A stretch of 64,000 nucleotides of DNA from Phorcus lineatus. Taxonomy: Eukaryota; Mollusca; Gastropoda; Trochida; Trochidae. The stretch spans positions 29,002,254-29,066,253 of the forward strand of contig OV121086.1 in the NCBI GenBank assembly GCA_921293015.1. The letters run 5' to 3'. The number at the start of each line of letters is the position of its first letter. Position 1 is the first letter of the stretch. Below the pieces are notes generated by a model that worked only from the letters and a program-made list of their open reading frames with translations, searched no databases and had not been told where the DNA came from. Positions 24,200 through 36,100 of this stretch are shown here, in pieces. The position numbers and the translations under genes were made by a program.

Positions 24200-26620
24200 C
24201 ATCCAAGATCCACTTTCCAGACCAGAAGCTGTTGCAAAATTGACCCAGAGACCTGCTTGCTTCTTGTGCAGAAACTTATTCCACCATTAACAAGCACCCT
24301 CATTTGTTGCGCTCAAACAGCTCAAGGAAAGGCGCCTGCAGGCCCTGTACATTGCCGTTATTTAGTGCCGGGATGTCCTTTATGAGCATGTTGGTCAAGT
24401 TCTTAGCAAATTTGGACAGTTGTTGGAAGGGTAATGAGAAGTTTGGTCATTAAATCTGTCCACCAACTAATCATTCATAGGTTTGCTACAATGGAGAGAA
24501 CTTCCTTCCTAGCAAATAGATTACACAGAGTGAAGCAACTCTCTTCCATAATAAATATAAATGAAAATGTCAATTACTGTTAAGTATGTGCTGCCAAGAT
24601 GATATTGGACTTTGAAGTATTACTTGTGTCAATTTTGTTGAAGCATTACAGATCTTATATGATACTTATATGTTCTATTAGTGTTCAATTTCGGCTCCAA
24701 TAATAATGTGATGAGTAAGTATGAACTGGGTTCCTGTTCTTCCTGGTTAGAAAATTTTAAACAAATTGCCATTCCTGGAAGAGGTATTTGGCTTTCAATC
24801 CTATCTTATTTCATTTCTACACAGAAAAGAATGTTTCAAAGTCTGAACTGGCAAAGACTTACAGGCATATTACAAGTTACATCCGTCATTGACAGTTCCA
24901 TGAAATCATGTTACTGTTAATGAATGTTAATTTAGTGCCAATAATCATGTTCTATAATTATAAAAATGTATACATATAACCATACATGCAAATTGGCTGT
25001 TTGCTTTGATTGCTTGGTGGAATCATGGAATTCGTCTATTTGATTCAAATATTTAACTAACAAAAAACCTGTTCAAGTTTGAGCCTTTTTAGAAGATTGA
25101 AAACTTTGTATAAGTGTTCGCAATAACAAACAGCATGAAGATGGAACTTGTTGCTAGGCAACAGAGACAAGTAAGATTTCACAGCATTGAAATAAATCTG
25201 ATAAAGCACCACTCCTGGCAGACAAACTGGTAACATTACGCAAACAAATTGATGCAGCTGCAAATTTAAACGCATCACTACATATAACAGATAGTAAATA
25301 TTTCTGCGGGTTTTATCTGCCTTCTAGACAGGCCATAAGCAAAAGAATTTTCAATTTTATAGCGTCATGAATATTTTTTTTAATGCATCATTGATATTTG
25401 CACCTCAATGATTCAAGATCCACAGATTGATTCACTTTTCTTACAGACTTGATCAAACTGCCTTTGGGGAGAATTGATTTTTAGTTTGATTGTATTTAAA
25501 GTTTACCTCTACACTTTTTGTCGAAAAATTCAGATTTTGTTGTAGAAGCACACCATGAAGTTTCCGGTAATTTAAACAAATTCATCAAATCATCTCCCAT
25601 CTAGCAACTATATGTAAATTTACATTTTCAAAATTAGAAAAATTTTCTAGGAGTCTGATAAAACAATTTGGAAATGCATATTTAATTTTATTATCAAATT
25701 AAAACCTTTTTTGAAGAAATACATACACACTTTGTTATATTTTATATAGAGATGTTAATAACAAAAGTAACAACAAACAAAAGTAACTTAGATTTTACAT
25801 CACAGTGTTCCTCTCTTGCATTTATTTTTTAGAAAAGAACCCTGATTGAATGTGGAATTGAACATCCCCTTGAAACTGAAACTACAGTATATATGTCTGT
25901 AATCAATAACAGGTAGATGATTAAAACATGAAAAAGAAACCTGGAAGTTAGCTTTTATATAAAGCACAAAATAGCAAAAGTTAAGCCTTGTAGAATTGTT
26001 TGGATTATATTTGGGAAAATTTTCTATCTAAATATCTTCAGACAAACATCAAGCCACAGTTATAGCCCTGTTAATACAAAGTATTGATAATGCCATTATT
26101 ACAAATCTATTTATCACCAGAGTTACTTGATTCTTATGTTGGACATCTCTGACAGTATTGATATCATCATAAGAAATGTTTTTGGTGCCTGATCCTTGCC
26201 TTAATCCAAACACTGAAACATAACCTTTGTCACATTAAAGTAAAGTTTATTGTTAGTACGGGAAGTGTTCTTGTAGTTCTGGCATGGGGCATATACCTCA
26301 ACTGAAGTCCAAAAGGTGTTTAAGGTGATATTCTGAGGTTCACAAAATTGTCTTGTTCCAAGATTTATCAACTGTGAATGATATGATTAACCCAAGACCT
26401 GTGCAGCTTCTGTTAACACCATATCTCTTTGTTATGAAGTCTTCAGAAAAAGCTGGTTTAGACATTGACTTCTATTCAAGACTGTGTTGCTTGCAGTTCA
26501 AGTAAATGAAGCTAACTCTTTCTGAGAGGTGTTAGCAGTGTTATTCAAGAATTGATCAAAGAGTTCTTATCGATCGGTTTTCTTCCTCAAAAGATTTGTG
26601 ATTAGGTTTTTCCAAAATGC
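24200..26620 (+). repeat. Dispersed copy of the 50-63 kb repeat unit
   Basis: This is collinear with each of the four units at 50.4-63 kb. Anchors are GACCAGAAGCTGTTGCAAAA (compare 54637 and 61409), TAGTGCCGGGATGTCCTTTA (compare 54785), and GTAATGAGAAGTTTGGTCAT (compare 50866, 54852, 57850 and 61586). Further anchors are GGCAGACAAACTGGTAA (compare 51429 and 58409), TTGTTCCAAGA near 26353 (compare 52531), ATGAAGTCTTCAGAAAA (compare 52614), and CTTATCGATCGG near 26566 (compare 60080). No reading frame is shared among the copies. It ends less than 400 bp before the first recognised RXYLT1 exon. Confidence 0.7.
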
Positions 26621-26701
26621 GTTCAATCCCTCAGAAAGAAAAATGGTAACCTTGAGACTGCTTTTCTTGAAGTTTATTGTTTTGTTTCAAGGTTTTCACT
26701 A

Positions 26702-26787
26702 ACAGTTGAAATTCTCTGTACATTGCTGGGAATTCTACAAATGTACAGTTGAAATTCTCTGTATACTTGTGGGAATTCTACAAATGT
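26702..26787 (+). repeat. 43-bp tandem duplication
   Basis: There are two adjacent copies of ACAGTTGAAATTCTCTGTA..GGGAATTCTACAAATGT. They differ only in the middle (CATTGCT against TACTTGT). Confidence 0.9.
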
Positions 26788-26994
26788 GTGACGATGTGAT
26801 TATATGAAATGTTTTTCTTCCAATTTATTTGCATTTTCAGGGTCAAAATATTCAGTGTCTTTTCATATCCATTTTGTTTTCATACATTAATGTAATGATA
26901 CAGTCATAATTTTGATGATATTCTCATTTCCCCCCTGAACATATCATCTATTTCTTTATCAGTTTCCTTACAATATTATCCTTTCTGCTTGTAG

Positions 26995-27183
26995 GTATTT
27001 CTGATGATGAAAACTGGAACCCTTGGGGTGAAGAGTTTGAGACAGAGAATTCCTACATCAAGCATCATGAGCCCCCCAAGATCTCCTGGGAGATGGAACA
27101 TTCCCTGGGCAGGAGTCCACTTGACAGCAAAGACAACACAACAGAGGAATACATTGTGGAAGTGTGGAGCAAGGCAGCAATAG
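26995..27183 (+). CDS. RXYLT1: RXYLT1 exon 2 (first recognised)
   Basis: The acceptor is a pyrimidine tract followed by TTGTAG at 26994; the donor is GTGAGC at 27184. The exon enters in phase 1 (two bases complete a Gly codon) and leaves after one base. It encodes [11 protein letters not shown], an acidic stem, and [10 protein letters not shown], which continues straight into the next exon. This is the luminal stem just after the membrane anchor. The frame stays open upstream into the pyrimidine tract as hydrophobic residues but reaches a stop without an ATG, so this is not the start. Confidence 0.92.
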   Translation, partial: VFLMMKTGTLGVKSLRQRIPTSSIMSPPRSPGRWNIPWAGVHLTAKTTQQRNTLWKCGARQQ

Positions 27184-30100
27184 GTGAGCTGGATTGTCAG
27201 TCTGATTTTCAGATAAAAGAAAGAGATGTATTCTGCCTAATGGTTGTGGTTGCAAGATTTTTATGTTGTTTCACGAACTAATCTGGAGAGTAACTGGTAA
27301 TTTTTCTCCTGTTAAATAACCATTTTGTAAACAGTTAAAAAATAACCAATAAAGTAACTCTTACACTTGAGAATTAGCCATGATAATAATCAGAATTAGA
27401 CAATACACTGTGTCAAGCCTAACCAACATAGGACCTGTGTAGTTTTACCAGGGTGGCGCCTTCTGTTCTCAGATGTTCAACAGCTGTATGAATGAGGAAA
27501 ATGTTCCAGTCAACATAAACAAACCTTTTTCCGGCTCATATGTCTGAGATTAAACAAACATTAGAATACATGGTTAGCAAGCAGATGGTCAATGTTACAG
27601 TGGTATAAAAACTCCAATGATGATACAGTATCCATGTAATGTTAAAACATCACTAAATGATTTTTATGATATGTGACATGAAAACTCATCAGTGATTCAA
27701 AATACAAAATGACATTTAAAACGCCTTCTCTATGTAATGAAATTCTGCCAAATGTCATTTGTTGTTTGCAAATGTTAAAAGAAAATTTGAATGTTACTGC
27801 TTTTATAGTTTGTGACTTGAATTTCAAGTTTAGTTCCTGTTGATCTGATATCGAGGTGAAAATGTTGAGTATATTTTAATCAAAGACTGTACAGATCATT
27901 ACAGGGAAAATCAGATCAATTGAATTGACATGTGCTTGAATTTTCTCATTTGTTTTTGAAATTAAGCAATCATTGCTTTACAAACAAAATAAACTGAAAT
28001 GTGTCATCACGAAATTTACATTAGAAATGATAAATTCACGGGTCAGTTAAAGCAATCATTACCATTCATTACAGAAGTAGGAAAACAAAGAAGCCATTTT
28101 GTAGAGTATGTCAGCTTGACGGAGACACACAGTTTTTTGGTATCACTTACAACGTTACAGGAAGATCAACCTAGTCAAAAGCATGATTGTTTTTTAAGTT
28201 TGTGATACTTAATCTATCTGTCAGAGTAAACGGTCATCATTAGAATACCATTAACTAACAGTTTAAGCAACAACAGACAGTAATCTGCAGGTGATTTGAT
28301 ATCCTATTACTGTTTCTGAGACATCCTTTGAGTAAGCAGAGGAAATATTGTCTTAAGATTTATTTTGAATCACTACAATGCATTGATCAGTGTAGAGCTT
28401 TACACTTTAAAATATATATAGCTCTTCGAACAGCCAAGAGAGTTTAAATTACATTTGAACAAGAATTGGATTGTAATGCTTTCAAACCTATAGTACATAA
28501 TAATTGGTCATTTTCTCATTCTCTTTCCTGTACACTTTATAACCCTGGTGTATGATTTAGGAATATCTTACAGGGACTTCCATTGAAAACAGCTTCTGGA
28601 CAACTGGACATTGTAAAAGAAACCTATTGTACAGCCTGAATGTATGTTAGAAATGAAAAGACATAAAGGCTTTCATGCTTGGCATTTCCTCTCCATGTAA
28701 GAAAACCTATAGATTTGATTGTGACACTCTGACCATTGTCCAGAATTGTTTACAATGTACATGTGTTGTCCAGTTGTGAACATGTCAGGGGTCAAGCCGG
28801 TACCACTCTGTTGGTGAACCATCTCAACAAAATACGAGCTTGTTTGATAAAGTTAGTCAAACGATAAATGCTAACATCTAGAAAGGATCATAAACAAAAT
28901 TTATTTGGGGAGAGTAGAAAATCTTTGGAAATAATTGGCAAGAGTCATATTTGCAAGAAAAGCTGAAAACATTAGAGAGAATAGTACATACACGATGAGA
29001 TTAAGCTTCATGGCCTAATAATCTGATAAATCTTGGGCTGTATTAACATTTGGCACAATGAATAGAATGGAATAAAAACATACATACATACATACATACA
29101 TACATACATACATACATACATACATACATACATACATACATACATACATAGATAGGTAGGTACACTACACCCATAAACAAAGTACCCCCTTTCTAGAAAT
29201 TTCTAGAACGTATCTAGAACGTATCTAGAAAATTTCTAGAAACTTTCTAGAACGTATCTAGAAACTTTCTAGAAATTTCTAGAAATTTCGAGTTTTTATT
29301 TTTTGAGAGATATTCAATAAATTTAGATTTTTTCTGAAACTGTATATTAACTTTGGTACAATTTGAAAAGATGAACTGCTTATGTTAATTAGGAAAGAAG
29401 ATATTCAATGTTAAAGTTTCCCTCCTCTACAACGCATCCTCATTATAACGCCCCCTGCTAGCGAAATGCTACACATTGCTTCCGCGCTTCCGGCTTCCAC
29501 TAATGAGCTGTAACGCGTCCTGTCTTGCATTAAGAATTGGATGCATTGGCATATGCAATGTGTTTGACAATTTCTATGGTTGTAATTGATTGTTTATTGC
29601 TTATCTCATATCTTGAAATTAAAGTTGGTGTATCTGAGATAGTAAACCCCTGCTGTTAATATTGATCGTTAGCTTATGTCAACAACTTAAGTCAGCGTAC
29701 AGTTTTGCCTTCAAACGTAGAATAAGAAATGACAAAGAAATATAGTTGATATAATCAATTTAATGTTGTAGTATAAATGTTTTTAAATAGTTTTGATTAG
29801 GTTTATAAGGCGACATAAACAAAGCCCTTTATCACCTCAAATGAAAACGTACGTACTATCTATCTAAGTCTTCTATGTTCATTTCATGTACGTCAAAAGC
29901 ATTGATCTTTCATAGATGCGTCGACTGAAATAAAAGCTTTGTATCATAAATCTTGTAATTGATTCACTTAAAACGAAATTTGAGAGGATGTTGTATTATG
30001 CATTCTGTGTTGTGAGGTCCAAACCTGGGTCCAGACCAGCATTCAAATATTTTTTGGGAGAAAAAGTTTAAAAGCTGGATTGGTAAAGCTTCGTTTTTGC

Positions 30101-33100
30101 ATACTTGACATGTTTCCATCAAAATGATAAATACGTTTCGGTTTCTACTTTGAATTTCATGTGAATGAATTATGATTTTCTTATCCCGCGTACTAAGGGA
30201 ACATTACAAATCAAAACGATAAAGAACGTTTCTCTCTGTTAGCATAATTATTAGATATAAGTATATAGATAGCATTATTAGTTTTATAAAGCGTCGCTAT
30301 TCTTCGATGTTATTACTCTTCTTTCTTTATGTGCTAAATGTTCAATGCGTTGCATTATAGGAGCTGGTGCCTAAAAACCAAACAGTATTCCTCTGATCAT
30401 AAATAGCAGGATGTTTATATACAAAATAAGCAATTTGTATTAGATGTTATCGAAACACAACGTATTTTCTATTTCTTATCCCTATTGTTCAGTAACTCGG
30501 TATACTTATAAAATGCATAAACGGGATCAACTTGTTTCTTTAGTCCCATCCTTGACATATTTGTCTGCCTGTATTTGGAAACCACTCTTATCAAACCTGC
30601 TGAGCATATAGTCCATGGGCGAAAACAGGACTTTTATTTGAGAGGAGTGTGCCCTATTGGTGTCACAAATACAAATTTTGGAATGATTACCCTGTATAAA
30701 GAAATATGTGATCATTTGAAAATTATCTACAGAATATAAGTTCCCTGTCCTATATTTTACATGTTTCATGTATGAAAATACGCGTACGACTCTCAGCATT
30801 TTCCACCCTTGGAGATCTTAATTGAGGGGTGCACGCATGGTATAGAGATCACGATTATGTTCTAAAGACACCCAAACATTGCGCTATGGAATTGTGATGT
30901 CGTTACGCGGATTTTCCTTTCTTGCGTACCAAGACACCTTAGAATATATGCAAAAGGAATTAGCAAATTACGTTTCTTCTCTCAGTTCGTAATATTCAAT
31001 CTGTAAACTTAACATTAGTGCAGAGAATAACCAAAAGCGTTACGAAACAATTAGGTGAATGACACACACAAAAACAAAGAAAAACATTCTTGTTGGTTTA
31101 ATATAGGACATATTTGAAGTAAATATGCAAATCAAAAATACCCTCGTTTCTTGAAAGACTTAGATATCATAATTGAATTGTTTGTAGGGGGATTAACACT
31201 TTCCTGTTTGGGAGATACGGTTCACTGAGTAAATTGCACGTAAAACAATAATTATTATTGCAGTTACTCGTCATTATTCCTTTACAAACCTTTCGTATTT
31301 GAAAGAGTGAAAGAGATAGTAAGCCTTGATAAATCCCGTTAAGCATTTTACGACTTTACATGTTTGTTTTTCGCAATCACTTACACAGTCGAACAAACTT
31401 CAACTTAAACTCACAAGTTACATAATAGTACTGACGCTATGTCTTGTTGATTTCTTTTTTTGGTTAAAGGGGCACAAAAAATGTTGTTGGAGTCAAATAT
31501 GTCAAGTAAGTAGTGGTGGTTTATGAAATTCAGCATCCCGATGTTTATCAGTTAAGTATAGCGACAATAAGCAATTTTCAGTCGTAATGTGTGATCAAAA
31601 AACGGACAATGGCGTGCGACATTGAGCAAAACGTTATTTTGGAAACTTAATTACAGCAGACAAAAATACAAATATGGGTTTTTAGTGTTTAATAAGTGTT
31701 GAGTAATGAACATGTTAATGTGACCAAAAAGTTTAAACTTTTAAACATACATATGGCCGTTTCCAAATTTAAAAACAGGAAAACATGTCTTGATTTTGGC
31801 ATTTTAGAGATAAAAATGAATGTTTAGGGAGACGATTAGAACCTCACTAAGGACCCATGATCTTTGAGCTATTATCTGTATAATATGAAAACTCATAAAA
31901 CATACCCTGTGTCACTTTAAAATGACTGTTTGCAAACTTACAAAACATGTCATATTCTAATGTTGATTACTAACACCGACGTTACCAGTAAAGCGGTTAT
32001 ACATCTGAATCCATTTTTCTACATGAAATCGTAAGGGGAAAAGGAATGTAATTTCTACTTTGATCCTATCAATACGCAGAAACCATCGACAGTAAATGGA
32101 TCATCTCTATGTTGTTTTCTTACATAATTAAATGCATACAAAAATATTTGAACAACATAATACTGCGTACATGTCATTATGACTGAGTTGTTACTAAATT
32201 AAAATACAAATTTATATGTATCTTTAAACACATGGACATAAAATACCGTTATAGTTGAAGACATCATTGATTTATAACATATTAAATTGTAATTGTGTAT
32301 AAGGTTTAAAGCAGCAACTCCGGATTTTACGGTTTAAGGGATTCTTGGAGGATACCTCCTCAGTTTTAAATCAAATTAGGAAATGGTTATTAAACGGGTA
32401 CATGTTATCAATGTCAGGTGGTAATTAGATAAGTTTTCTCTAAAAAAATGTGATTTAATTTACTGTGAAAATCACAAAGCCCCCGTGAGCAACATTAGGT
32501 TATTGAGATTACATTTCAGACTGATTGCAGGCGTTATGTTAAACTTACTTAACTAATTTTCAAAACTCATTAAATACTGGACTCTCTTCACGGCTCAACG
32601 CCTTGTCACTCACAGGGCCACACTCACAGGCGGTGTCGAACCATGCAGAAGCTGCTGGCCAATTAACACCACTCAGGCTGTGGGGATGAGGAACGAACGG
32701 AAATTGTCTAGCAATGTCAAGAACTATAAAGCCTTCATCGTTTTATTGTTTCATAAAGGTCAAATAGGAAATGAAGGTGAACGATAAGGATCATTTGTTT
32801 CATTCAGTTTTGTATCTCTCTGTTTGGTATAGTTCCAAATGAAGAACTGTAAAACGCAGAACAGTCAGAGAGTCAAATATGCCAAACTTCATATATAGCG
32901 TTATTTTATCAAGAAGGGGTGGTTGTTTAAAAAATTAGCATCTTAGTGCTTATGAGTTCAGTATAGTGACAATAAAACAGGTTAAAGTCTCGATTGGTGA
33001 TCGAAAACCGGACAGTGACGCGCGTCAATGATTCAAACGTAATTTTTAAAACCTATTTACATCAACACAAATGTAAATATTAATTGGCAGGATTAATTAG

Positions 33101-36100
33101 GACATTTAACCAGTACACATGTAAAATGTATGCAGAATTTCGAAGTCATAATATTAATATGGCCGTTTTTCATGTATCAATGAAAACATAAAAATAGCAA
33201 AATTTGGGAATTTGGGAGATTTACTGCATTTATAGAATATAAACACCCCAGATATGACGTACTAAAAACAGCAAAATATATTGTTCGCTATTTAGACTAG
33301 TTTGATCATTTATAAAAGTTTACATTTAAATATATAGTTTTCATACTAAACATCAATTGTTTTATCCAAATGTATGTTGTTCCAATCCGTTACTACTCAG
33401 TATTACTAACAAACATGTACAGCATGGAGGAAATCTGATATACCGTCTCTCAAGAAAAGTTTATGAAGCAAACACACTTCTGGAATAAAAATATATTTAA
33501 ACCTTTAAACCATACATGGGACGGTAGAGGCTGCAGTTTTAAACACATTTATCATATTCAAAGTAATATAATTCGTTATACATAAATATAAATGTTGTAT
33601 CTCGCCTCGAAATAAACATATACGGTTACTATTTTCATTACTTTTATGCAAAAAGAAATAAAAATTAATGAACGCACGGTGTATTTGACTTTCTACAAAC
33701 TCAAACCATACAAAGTTACTTGGAACGATGAATGAACAGTTGTTGAACTTTCATACCTTCGACATCTTTAAAACGGTTATTAATATACAAATACGTCAAA
33801 TGAATAATTTTGGGAATCTCTTATAATCGTGTAGTTCCACGACGGACAAGACTCCGTTCAGTGTATCCAGCGTCAAATGGTGTTGTATATAACGGTGTGG
33901 GAGATATAAGAGTGTGTCAGCATGAGTGGCAGGGGAGTTAATAAATTGTGCCTAAACAAAGTCATGAAAGACTACAGCATAGAAGTATGTATCCAAAATG
34001 CGTTACCGACGATCGTTAGTTTTGGTCATAAGCTGTGTTGCACCGACAAAACTTGAAACAACCTTAGCGTTATGTAAATCTTCTCGTTTAATGAGAGAGT
34101 GTTTAAACTGTACCGATTGTGTTGAAGATGAGATGCTTATTTTTATTGAAACATTTATATTCATGAAAATGTACAGTTCATGAATTGATTGTCCAACAAG
34201 CTCCAAGGTGCTTATTTTAAGGCCACTCCGAACCAATTATATATGAGAAAGAATATTTATAATTTTGTGATAGTTACACTATCTTATTGCGATCATAGGT
34301 TCAAAGAAAGTGGTTATGCATAAATAACATTTCGCTTGTTTGGCAGTCATTATGAAATGTCAAATCGATCATATTTCATTATGTATGATGAATAGAATTC
34401 AACAATCTAGTAATAAGAGCGATATACATCCCCGTAGTACTGTTTTTATACTAAATTCTTTCAGATAAAAGAATGATTTCTGTCTTTATTCTATGTACTT
34501 TTGGCATGTGAAGAAATAGTGATCAGTGTTTTCGACTGGGTGACCACATGCAGGAACAGGTCTGGCTTTCTATGATATGTCTGTTTAACTTATCAGCGTT
34601 CAAGTCACCACAGCGGCCTAGAGTGGATAATCTAGCAAATTCATTTAAATTAACAATTTTATTGCCAGGAGTTAAATAATTCCATAGTTTTATTGTGTCA
34701 GGAAAAACCTTCCTGCATTTAACGCTGTCCTACACTTTACTGTTCGAACGGATGAATTTTCTCTGAGTTTGTCGTTATTGTTATGTGTTGTAGGTAGAAG
34801 GTTACATAGATATTCAGGCGCCGGAGTATTCTTCCTTTTGAAGAACGTCGTCAATTTAGACATGTCTACGTATACGTTCCGACAGGTTTTGATAAGTTTG
34901 TTCATAAATACTGTTTGGCGATCCATCGAATTGCACATCGGTGGAATATATAAACACAGGGAAAATCTTAGTTCAATAACGAGCGGTAAGCGGGTTGTGA
35001 GAAGATGTTATTTTTTAACTGGGCACCTAAAAGTTCTCCTCATACACTCATAAACAAATAAAACAGACTTAGAGAGGAAGTGAATTGACAATGTTTCTTC
35101 CAGCTCGTCAACTGAAGACACGGGAGAAGAGCGAGATTACAGTTACTGTTTTGACCAGACTTTCCAAGTACTATATAACTTCCTTGAAGTGCTATAAACT
35201 ACGTATGTCGGCGATCTCTTACATAATATATTTATTATCATTTCCTGTTCCGAGACAGCTGTGTTTTATTGCTGTATGCCTCGCTGGCTGGTTGATTAAT
35301 TAGATAACATCATTGTTGAATGAAGCTTAACCGGTTCGTTCATGCAGGGTCTGATAAACTAGGTGGAATATTATACCGTATCTAAAACAAAATGTAAATG
35401 ATGCTGTTTTCATTATGTTCAATCTTAATCCAACTATATATTTTAATTTTATTATCTTATAAATGTCCAAAGCATGTATTCATCTACTTTGAATTGACGA
35501 AAAAAATAAATAACAATAAGTCAATCCAGCATTAGGACGAGATAATGTTTATTGTACTTTTACTGAAGTGAATCTATCATTAATGATGGCACAGAACGTT
35601 GGTGCCCCTTTCTCTGTAAGAGTGGTAAATACTTTAACCGGCACTGCCAGGTTTGTAAATATCATTTTAAGTCATTCTGATTCTTATCCGTTGATGATCA
35701 GAAACCCATATCGGAATGCATGACGCGCGAGGTGAATCCCCTGTCGATAGGAATGAAATAATAAAAACTTTAAATCAATCTTCGATTGTATCATCATGAG
35801 ATTGCCCTTAAAATTTCACTAATAAATAGTTAACTCAAATGCGATTTTATACACAATGTTGTAAGAAACACTGAACCAGACCTTTCATAACAGCTGTCTT
35901 TAAAACATGTTAAAGATAACTTTGTATATATGTATGCCTTTATGTTGTTAACATAACATACACATTATTAATTTAGCGTAATCACTATTTTAATTTGGCC
36001 GCTTGCAGTACATTGTCTTGAGAGATGTTTTGATATATTAATAAGCTTGTTCACCATTCCTATGCCGTTTTTATATGTAACAAAAAGTTTATCAATCAAG

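Noticed and set aside
26897..26994. Open hydrophobic frame (IIYFFISFLTILSFLLV) directly before RXYLT1 exon 2, resembling the missing membrane anchor
   Set aside because: The frame starts at a TGA and has no ATG. The hydrophobic residues come from the T-rich tract of a good splice acceptor (TTGTAG).
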